Position numbers and translations under genes: made by a program
Part shown: positions 58,587 to 64,000 of the stretch, in pieces
How the letters are laid out: every line of letters starts with the position of its first letter
Numbering within the stretch: the first letter of the stretch is position 1
Notes under the pieces: model-generated
What the model was told of the DNA's origin: nothing
The model's database searches: none
The model's input: the letters and a program-made list of their open reading frames with translations, nothing else
NCBI GenBank assembly: GCA_963778025.1
Contig: CAVZTA010000006.1
Coordinates: forward strand, 310,001-374,000
Direction of reading: 5' to 3'
From: CAVZTA01 sp963778025
Lineage (GTDB): Bacteria > Chloroflexota > Limnocylindria > Limnocylindrales > CSP1-4
DNA: 64,000 bases

Positions 58587-59033
58587 TCAGTCGGGCGCGC
58601 GCCAGCTCGTGTAGCGGGGCGGCCACTCGTCGGCGGAGTCGCGACGGCCGATGAGCGCGGCTTCGATGTCGAGCTCGAACAGGCCGAACTCCGCGCCCGG
58701 CGTGAACGACCACGTGGCGGCGACGAGGTCGCGCTCGGCAGCGTCGTCGACCGTCCGGGCGCGGCCCCGCAGGGCGGCCTCGTTCGGGATCGCGGCGTCC
58801 TGGTGGGGGTGGAGCGCGTAGCGGCCGTCCTGCTCGAGGTCGGCGCGCTTCACGCCGCTGGCGAACGTGTACAGCCGGCCGTCGACGATGCCGACGTACA
58901 CGGGGTGGATGCGCGGCGCCTCGTCGCCGCGGACGGTCGCCAGGAATGCCTGGTCGATGCCGTCGCGGCGAAGGAGGTCGCGGACGAGGGCCGCGAGCTC
59001 GGGGGCGTCGGCTTCGAAGCGCGCCCAGCTCAC
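58587..59033 (-). CDS. Pyridoxamine 5'-phosphate oxidase-family protein
   Basis: 148 residues. Split-barrel flavin or F420-binding fold: FLATVRGDEAPRIHPVYVGIVDGRLYTF (read in parts), LHPHQDAAIPN, FTPGAEFGLFELDIEAALI and PRYTSWRAP. GTG at 59033 chosen because the upstream small gene ends there with a GTGA overlap. Neighbour of a MocR regulator, a common pairing with vitamin-B6-linked genes. F420- or heme-linked activity is possible. Confidence 0.85.
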   Translation of the reverse strand: MSWARFEADAPELAALVRDLLRRDGIDQAFLATVRGDEAPRIHPVYVGIVDGRLYTFASGVKRADLEQDGRYALHPHQDAAIPNEAALRGRARTVDDAAERDLVAATWSFTPGAEFGLFELDIEAALIGRRDSADEWPPRYTSWRAPD

Positions 59034-59206
59034 CACGCCGCGCCCCGGAGGGTGCGGCGGATGGGCTCGAGCCACGCCTTGCGGTCGACGTGCGGCATGC
59101 GAAGGATCGACCGACCGGCGGGCTTGGAAAGCCGTGCGGTCGCGGCTTCGCGGTGGAGCTCGGCGATGTGATCGGGGACGCGGGTGGCGATGCTCAACGG
59201 GTCCAT
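59030..59206 (-). CDS. Small 58-aa protein coupled to the PPOX gene
   Basis: ATG at 59206, TGA at 59030-59032 overlapping the PPOX GTG (GTGA). The protein begins MDPLSIATRVPDHIAELHRE and ends RRTLRGAAW, basic and soluble. About 90% of codons end in G or C, as in real genes here. No family recognised. Confidence 0.6.
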   Translation of the reverse strand: MDPLSIATRVPDHIAELHREAATARLSKPAGRSILRMPHVDRKAWLEPIRRTLRGAAW

Positions 59207-59230
59207 GGTGGCTCCGTGCGGTGCCGTCGA

Positions 59231-59356
59231 TCAGGCCGTGAGGCCGACCGCCGACTCGTCGCCGAGGTCGCGCGAGTCGGCGCCGAAGGCGACGGCGAGC
59301 AGGTCGAGGATGGCGATGGCGGCGAGGGCGATGACGAGGATGACGAGAGCGTCCAC
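59231..59356 (-). CDS. Tiny single-helix membrane protein (41 aa)
   Basis: GTG at 59356 preceded by a perfect AAGGAGGT with 4 nt spacing. The sequence begins with hydrophobic DALVILVIALAAIAILDLLA, then a short tail (FGADSRDLGDESAVGL). One transmembrane helix with a small polar tail. Similar tiny proteins occur in many high-GC genomes, but I cannot name the family. First gene of the small-ORF - PPOX unit, divergent from MocR. Confidence 0.65.
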   Translation of the reverse strand: MDALVILVIALAAIAILDLLAVAFGADSRDLGDESAVGLTA

Positions 59357-59432
59357 GAGGACCTCCTTCGGAGCGCTGGCGCGAGGGCTGATGGACGCAT
59401 CATCGAGCACGACCGGTCTCCTGACGAGGTCC

Positions 59433-59503
59433 GGTTGAGAACCAACCAGAGAGGACCAGTATCCGTGCACGAAACACGGTTACCGGTCCGTTGCTAGACT
59501 GGT
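59433..59503. promoter_or_regulatory. Candidate MocR operator region
   Basis: Divergent intergenic region with a GGTTgagAACC dyad (59433-59443), ACCAG direct repeats exactly one helical turn apart (59445-59449 and 59455-59459) and an inverted copy CTGGT at 59499-59503 over the MocR start site. MocR-family regulators commonly bind direct repeats of this kind near their own promoters. Inference from layout. Confidence 0.45.
59495..59500 (+). promoter_or_regulatory. -10 element (TAGACT) of the MocR gene
   Basis: TTGCTAGACT lies 8 nt before the ATG at 59509, so the leader is 1-2 nt at most. No Shine-Dalgarno sequence. Confidence 0.5.
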
Positions 59504-59508
59504 CGGCG

Positions 59509-60930
59509 ATGCCTCGTCCGAGGACCAGTTCCACCGAGCTCATGGTCGAGCTCCGGCGCGCCGATCCGGCCCCGCTCCACCGGCAGCTGGAGCACGAGCT
59601 GCGCCAGGGGATCCGGGACGGTCGGCTCGCGGCGCTGACCGTGATGCCGTCGACGCGCGCGCTCTCGGAGCAGCTCGGACTGTCGCGCGGCGTCGTCGTC
59701 GAGGCATACGAGCAGCTCGTCGCCGAGGGCTACCTGACGAGCCAGCCGGGTGGGGCCACCCGGGTCTCCGAGTGCGCCGCGGATGTCCCACCGCCGGCGC
59801 CCGTCGTCGGGCCCGAGCCGGGTCCACGGATCGACTTCGCCTACGGCCGGCCGGACGTGTCGTCCTTCCCACGTCAGGCCTGGCTCCGGTCGCTGCGACG
59901 CGTCCTCGAGACTGCCCCCAGCGACCGGTTCACCTACCTCCAGGGCCATGGCGTCCCCGAGCTCCGCGAGGCGCTCGCGACGTACCTCAACCGGGTGCGG
60001 GGGACGGCCGCGAACGCCGGCCATGTCGTCGTGTGCAACGGCTTCACGCAGGGCCTCGCCCTGATCGCGGATCTCGTCCGTGCGCATGGCGGCCGACGGG
60101 TCGCGCTCGAAGCGCCGGGCTACGAGGACGCCGAGATCACCCTCCGCAAGGCCGGGCTGTCCGTGGTCCGCATCCCGGTCGACGACGAGGGACTCGACGT
60201 CTCCGTCCTGGAGCGCGCTCGAGCCGATGCGGTGGTCGTCACGCCGGCCCATCAGTACCCGACCGGCGCCGTCCTGTCCCCGGCGCGGCGGGCGGCGCTC
60301 ATCGCGTGGGCGATCCGGCGCCGGGCGCTCATCCTCGAGGACGACTACGACGCCGAGTTCCGGTACGACCGCGAGCCGATCGGTGCGATGCACGGGCTCG
60401 CACCCGAGCACATCGTGTACTCGGGCACGGCGAGCAAGACGCTCGCCCCGGGACTGCGACTGGGCTGGCTCATCGTCCCGGGCCGCTACGTCGACGAGGT
60501 CACGCGCTCGAAGCAGATCGCCGACAGCGGGACCGCCGCCATCGAGCAGCTGGCCTTCGCCGACTTCCTCGAGCGCGGCGAGTTCGACCTCCACCTGCGC
60601 CGGATGCGGCCCCTGTACCGGGACCGGCGCGACGTGCTGCTGGCGGCCCTGGCGCGCGAGGCGCCGGAGCTGCGGCCGGTGGGCGCCTCCGCGGGCCTGC
60701 ATGTGCTCGCGTGGCTGCCGGATGGCGTCGATGAGGAGGCCGTCACGAAGCGGGTCGCCGAGGCGGGTGTCGGGATCCGCGGGTTGCGCGCGTTCGGCGG
60801 TGGGCAGACTGACGAGCCCGGGGCCCTGATCTTCGGGTACGGGACGGTGACGCCATCACGGATCGAGGAGGGCGTGCGGATCGTGGGCCAGGCGATCCGC
60901 GAGGTCGGGGCGGAGAGCGCTTCGGCCTAG
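59509..60930 (+). CDS. MocR-family (GntR-HTH plus PLP aminotransferase fold) regulator
   Basis: 473 residues. N-terminal GntR winged HTH (LPSTRALSEQLGLSRG-like; MPSTRALSEQLGLSRGVVVEAYE), a linker, then a class-I aminotransferase fold: VVVCNGFTQGLALIADL, APGYEDAEITLRKAG, TPAHQYPTGAVLS and the PLP lysine in SGTASKTLAPGLRLGW. MocR/PdxR proteins sense PLP or amino acids. Divergent from the PPOX unit, its likely target. The stop overlaps that of the convergent NTF2 gene. Confidence 0.93.
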   Translation: MPRPRTSSTELMVELRRADPAPLHRQLEHELRQGIRDGRLAALTVMPSTRALSEQLGLSRGVVVEAYEQLVAEGYLTSQPGGATRVSECAADVPPPAPVVGPEPGPRIDFAYGRPDVSSFPRQAWLRSLRRVLETAPSDRFTYLQGHGVPELREALATYLNRVRGTAANAGHVVVCNGFTQGLALIADLVRAHGGRRVALEAPGYEDAEITLRKAGLSVVRIPVDDEGLDVSVLERARADAVVVTPAHQYPTGAVLSPARRAALIAWAIRRRALILEDDYDAEFRYDREPIGAMHGLAPEHIVYSGTASKTLAPGLRLGWLIVPGRYVDEVTRSKQIADSGTAAIEQLAFADFLERGEFDLHLRRMRPLYRDRRDVLLAALAREAPELRPVGASAGLHVLAWLPDGVDEEAVTKRVAEAGVGIRGLRAFGGGQTDEPGALIFGYGTVTPSRIEEGVRIVGQAIREVGAESASA

Positions 60931-61310
60931 TCCGACTCCGGCGAGGCGAGGAAGGCGTCCCAGTCCCGGGCGTCGTCGAGGTGCTGCCACTCGCGCCAGC
61001 GGTGGATCACGCCGTCGTCGCCGATCTCCACGAGCGCGGCGCCGTGATAGCGGTGGTGGCCCGCGTAGGTGTACTCGACGGTCGCGGTATGCGCGGCGTC
61101 GTCCCACAGGATCCGGTGCCACGTGACCTGGTGGCCGGTCGGCGGAGGCTCGAAGAACGGCAGCAGGTCCTCCCGGCGCGAGAACGCGTAGCGCATCGGG
61201 TCGGCGTAGTCGACGTCCTCGGCGAAACATGCGGCGGCGGCCTCCGCGTCGCCGGCGTTCCAGCCTGCGGCCAGTCGTTCGAGCAGCGCGATCGCGTCCT
61301 CGCGGGTCAC
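60927..61310 (-). CDS. NTF2-like / SnoaL-like protein
   Basis: 127 residues, NTF2 fold: AIALLERLAAGWNAGDAEAAAACF, DVDYADPMRYAFSRRED, VEYTYAGHHRYHGAALVEI and IHRWREWQHL. GTG start. A third member of this fold in the window, unrelated in position to the glgX operon. The stop codon overlaps the MocR stop. Upstream lies the minisatellite. Confidence 0.85.
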   Translation of the reverse strand: MTREDAIALLERLAAGWNAGDAEAAAACFAEDVDYADPMRYAFSRREDLLPFFEPPPTGHQVTWHRILWDDAAHTATVEYTYAGHHRYHGAALVEIGDDGVIHRWREWQHLDDARDWDAFLASPESD

Positions 61311-61333
61311 GTGGGTCCCTCGCCGTCACGTCC

Positions 61334-61572
61334 GCCACCCAGCGGCTGACGCCACGACCGAGCGCCTCGTCCGCCGTCGGCTGCGCCACCCAGCGGCTGA
61401 CGCGACGACCGAGCGCCCGTCCGACGTCGGCTGCGCCACCCAGCGGCTGACGACGACGAGCGCCTCGTCCGCCGTCGGCCGCCACCCAGCGGCGACGCAT
61501 GACCGGGCTCGTCCGCCGTTGACTCGCCACCCAGCGGCTGACAGCGACGACCGACCGCGTGAACCGCGCTCA
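61334..61572. repeat. Minisatellite of five ~45-51 bp units
   Basis: Units begin GCCACCCAGCGGC at 61334, 61385, 61435, 61481 and 61526. A fuller unit runs GCCACCCAGCGGCTGACGC then ACGACCGAGCGCCTCGTCC and GCCGTCGGCTGC. Spacing shrinks from 51 to 45 bp. It lies between the NTF2 and LigD-polymerase genes. A minus-strand reading frame across it would repeat SRWVAQPTADEAL, but the phase is lost between units. Confidence 0.9.
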
Positions 61573-61594
61573 GCTTGCCGGATCGAGCCCTCGC

Positions 61595-63079
61595 TCACGT
61601 CGCCTCGTCCGGCGGCTCCGACACTGACGCCTTCTTGCGTGGCGCGCGCTCCAGCTGGCCTGCCCGGTCTGGCCACTCGTAGCCCGCCCACGGGTCGTAG
61701 TCCGGATCGAGCGGCTCCTGCGCAGGCCGATCCGCCTCGGGGACGTGGATGAGGTTCACCCGGACGCGGTACCAGAGGGACGACCGGCCGCGCATCCCGT
61801 CGACCAGGACATCGGCGGCTTCGAGGTGCCCGGCGGCGTCCGGATGGCGGGCCTTCCAGCGCTCGAGGCCCTCGAGCGCCTCCTGCTTCTTCGCCGCCCT
61901 GGAGATCTCGATGACCGGGATGGTCGACCTGCGGCGGCCCGTCGGCGTCGGGCGCGTGCCCTCCCACTCGGTCGGCAGCCCGGCGTTCGGGTCGCCCGCC
62001 GCGACGGCCGCGGCTCGCTCCGCCGCCACCTCGGGTGGCGGGCCTCCGTCCTTGCCCCGGCCCTCGTACTCGGTGTCGGCGCGGCGCTTCTTCGAGGGCT
62101 GGACCCGTGGCGGCTCACCGACCTGCTTCGCGTAGTTCGGCGGCCACGGCGCATCGCCCAGGCCTTCGGCCTCGTGCTTCCGGCTCAGCTCGAGCAACCC
62201 GTCGAGCGATCCGACCGCCGCATCGATGCCATCGCCCGCGTCCCCGCGCTCCTGGTAGAGCGCCGGCACGGTGGCGATCGTGAAGTCCTCGGCACGGACG
62301 TCGGCCACCTCGTCCCAGCGGAGCGGGAACGAGACACGGGCGTCGGGGAGCGGCCGGACCGAGTACGCCGAAGCGACCGTGCGGTCCTTGGCATTCTGGT
62401 TGTAGTCGAGGAAGACGCCGTGCCGCTCCTCCTTCCACCACTTGCTGGTGGCGATCTGCGGCGCCCGTTCCTCGACGTCCCGGGCCAGGGCGAGCGCGGC
62501 TCGCCGGACTTCGCCGTACGTCCAGCGTGGCTCGATGCGGACGTTGATGTGGATGCCTCGCGAGCCGCTGGTCTTGGGCCAGCCGACGAGGCCCACCGCT
62601 TCGAGCGCCTCCTGGGCGACCAGCGCGACCTGCCGGACCTGATCCCACGGGACGCCGGGCACGGGGTCGAGGTCGACGCGCAACTCGTCGGGGTGGTCCA
62701 GGTCCTCGGCCCGGACCGGGTGCGGGTTGAGGTCGAGGCAGCCGAGGTTGGCGACCCAGGCGAGGCCCGCGGGCTCGTCGAGGACGATCTCGTCGGCGGT
62801 CCGACCGCTCGGGAACGTGAGCGTGGCGACGCGGAGCCAGTCGGGCCGGTTGTCCGGCGCGCGCTTCTGGAAGAACGCTTCGCCGGTGATGCCGTCGACG
62901 AAGCGCTTCAGCGCCATGGGCCGGCCCTTCACGCCGCGCAGCGCGCCGTCGGCCACGGCGAGGTAGTAGCTGACGACGTCGAGCTTGGTGTACCCGGTGT
63001 CCGGGAAGTACACCTTGTCCGGGTTCGAGATCGACACCTCGCGGCCGCCGACCTCGATGACCTCCTTCCGGGTGGGCAT
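61595..63079 (-). CDS. LigD-type DNA polymerase (primase-polymerase) domain protein
   Basis: 494 residues. The NHEJ polymerase fold: ISNPDKVYFPDTGYTKLDVV, FFQKRAPDNRPDW, the metal site DLDPVPGVPWDQV, KTSGSRGIHINVRI and FLDYNQNAKDRTVASAYS. About 300 residues are the polymerase; the C-terminal about 190 residues are charged and Pro-rich, without a ligase or nuclease domain. Works with Ku and ligase in end joining, filling gaps. ATG at 63079. The ligase module is at 57.4 kb. Confidence 0.93.
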   Translation of the reverse strand: MPTRKEVIEVGGREVSISNPDKVYFPDTGYTKLDVVSYYLAVADGALRGVKGRPMALKRFVDGITGEAFFQKRAPDNRPDWLRVATLTFPSGRTADEIVLDEPAGLAWVANLGCLDLNPHPVRAEDLDHPDELRVDLDPVPGVPWDQVRQVALVAQEALEAVGLVGWPKTSGSRGIHINVRIEPRWTYGEVRRAALALARDVEERAPQIATSKWWKEERHGVFLDYNQNAKDRTVASAYSVRPLPDARVSFPLRWDEVADVRAEDFTIATVPALYQERGDAGDGIDAAVGSLDGLLELSRKHEAEGLGDAPWPPNYAKQVGEPPRVQPSKKRRADTEYEGRGKDGGPPPEVAAERAAAVAAGDPNAGLPTEWEGTRPTPTGRRRSTIPVIEISRAAKKQEALEGLERWKARHPDAAGHLEAADVLVDGMRGRSSLWYRVRVNLIHVPEADRPAQEPLDPDYDPWAGYEWPDRAGQLERAPRKKASVSEPPDEAT

Positions 63080-63234
63080 CCCGAGATGCTACGCCGGGAC
63101 GGCCTACGCGCTCGACGCGGTGGCTCGTCCGATGGGTGTCAGGGCAGGCGCGCGCAGCGTCTCCGGGTGTGTCCCGCGGTCGCGCATCGCCGTGGCCTGA
63201 TGGTCGGTGCATGATGCGGCGAGGAGGCGTCGTC

Positions 63235-63510
63235 ATGGACGAATCGATCCGGTTCCGTGGCCGGGTCCGCCACTGGAAGGAGGACCCGCCGGGCGGACTC
63301 GCCGTCGTCGACATCCCGGCTGATCTGGTCGAGCGGCTCGGGGGGCGGCGTCAGTGGAAGGTCACCGGGTCGCTGAACGGGTCGCCGTTCAGCGGCTCGA
63401 CGATGCTGGTCGCGGGCGGCGGCTATTGCGTCGGGGTGAGCAAGGCGGCGCTCAAAGCGGCGAGCGCGGCGGTCGGCGACGAGCTCGACGTGGAGCTCCG
63501 CCGCGCCTGA
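63235..63510 (+). CDS. DUF1905 protein
   Basis: 91 residues, a small beta-barrel-like domain: RFRGRVRHWKEDPPGGLAVVDI, GSLNGSPFSGSTMLVAGGG and VSKAALKAASAAVGDELDVEL. Family of unknown function. ATG at 63235 with GAGGAGG about 8 nt upstream. Divergent from the LigD polymerase. Confidence 0.88.
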   Translation: MDESIRFRGRVRHWKEDPPGGLAVVDIPADLVERLGGRRQWKVTGSLNGSPFSGSTMLVAGGGYCVGVSKAALKAASAAVGDELDVELRRA

Positions 63511-63519
63511 ACGACCCCG

Positions 63520-63760
63520 GACCGGTGTGAGCGTTAAAACCTGGGCTCCGGCGAGGTCAACGCGTCCCGCACCGGGTCTGGGCGCGGCGTTGGCCTCGAT
63601 TCGTACGCGGGAGCCAGCCCGGCGACGGGTCCCGGGACGTCTCGGCCTTCCCCGACCCTCGGTCAAGCTCCGGATCAACGCTCGCACCACTATCCCGTCC
63701 GCGATCGCTCGCACCGGTACGCGGCCGGCCAGGGTCGGCGCGATCGCTCGCACCGGGTTC
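63520..63760. repeat. Intergenic inverted-repeat-ended element, unit 3 with extra end copies
   Basis: Left end ACCGGTGTGAGCGTTAAAACC at 63521; right-end copies AACGCTCGCACC at 63677-63688, ATCGCTCGCACCGGTACG near 63704-63722 and GATCGCTCGCACCGGG near 63742-63757. These match the ends of the two units at 22.4-22.7 kb. The 279-bp gap between DUF1905 and the last gene consists largely of this element. Confidence 0.65.
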
Positions 63761-63789
63761 GGAGCCCCGAGTGTCGCCCCAGATCGCAC

Positions 63790-64000
63790 TCAGCGGTCGA
63801 GGCGGTCCACCAGCGAGCCGCCGCGGCCGTCGTCCTCGGCCTGGGAGCGACCACCTTCAGCGGGCTGGTCGTGGCCCGGCAGGCCCGGGTCACCCTCGCG
63901 GTCGGTGGCGTGCGGCCCGCCCAGCCGGTCGCCCGGACCGCCGACCATCAGCAGGTCCGCGTCCGCGCCCGCGGGCTGCGGTCCCGACGGGGTGGGCTCC
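63790..64000 (-). CDS. C-terminus of an acidic Gly/Pro-rich protein (cut by the window edge)
   Basis: A minus-strand frame ending in TGA at 63790-63792 and open to the window edge gives 69 residues, containing LLMVGGPGDRLGGP, GDPGLPGHDQPAEGG and ending GSLVDRLDR. About 90% of codons end in G or C. Low complexity and acidic, like the disordered tail of a larger protein. Identity unknown. Confidence 0.5.
   Translation of the reverse strand, partial: EPTPSGPQPAGADADLLMVGGPGDRLGGPHATDREGDPGLPGHDQPAEGGRSQAEDDGRGGSLVDRLDR

Noticed and set aside
61334..61572. CRISPR array
   Set aside because: Units have no unique spacers: the whole 45-51 bp repeats, and no cas genes are present.

Overview
The window is about 70% G+C with strong G/C preference at third codon positions. 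It has dense, often overlapping genes (ATGA and GTGA junctions), many GTG and some TTG starts, several probably leaderless genes (TANNNT placed 6 to 8 nt before the start codon), and a tRNA-Glu without an encoded CCA. Gene content (PASTA kinase, DUF3105, DUF4173 and DUF4349 proteins, NHEJ ligase and polymerase modules, DUF11 surface proteins) fits a high-GC, aerobic, Gram-positive-type or monoderm lineage. My best guess is Chloroflexota of the Limnocylindria type, with Actinobacteriota as the alternative. This is inference, because no rRNA is present. No prophage, insertion sequence or CRISPR array was seen.

Layout. 0-4.7 kb: histidine degradation (hutU end, ftcD, hutI) with a secreted lamin-tail/PKD/PxKF protein inserted. 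4.7-9.2 kb: a UlaG-like MBL-fold protein, a 700-bp gene-poor stretch, a lipoprotein with an HExxH motif, and argS. 9.5-16.2 kb: two cell-surface proteins, one with ten DUF11-like repeats, separated by strong hairpins. 16.3-22.3 kb (minus strand): an MBL-fold hydrolase, then an apparent operon tdh - kbl - PHP phosphatase - ECF sigma - anti-sigma. 22.3-27.9 kb: intergenic repeats, a FAH-family hydrolase, a DUF3105 protein, a small membrane protein, a methyltransferase-like protein, a GT4 glycosyltransferase and a small membrane protein. 28-35.2 kb: tRNA-Glu, a small Cys protein, MerR-like HTH plus membrane protein, NarL-type regulator plus hydrolase, galU plus PASTA kinase. 35-40.3 kb: a zinc-ribbon protein, an Ig-like membrane protein, and a folate operon (Cys-motif protein, folC, folP, folB). 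40.3-48.9 kb: a two-component system with an HtrA protease, ribosomal protein L25, a methyltransferase, DUF4349 and DUF4173. 48.9-57.2 kb: a seven-gene minus-strand operon, glgX - AGE-epimerase/STAS fusion - GMC oxidoreductase - two SnoaL/NTF2 proteins - diiron-type MBL - PfpI. This is the best candidate here for an uncharacterised pathway. 57.4-64 kb: ATP-dependent DNA ligase, a PPOX/MocR locus with two very small genes, a minisatellite, a LigD-type polymerase, DUF1905, another repeat element, and the end of an acidic, glycine-rich protein.

Data quality. Eleven genes between 1.6 and 38.9 kb, including argS and folC, carry thirteen apparent single-base insertions. Most read CGGGC where CGGC restores the frame. 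More than twenty genes from 39.9 to 63.5 kb have none. These look like assembly or base-calling errors rather than pseudogenes, so affected genes are annotated across their full span.
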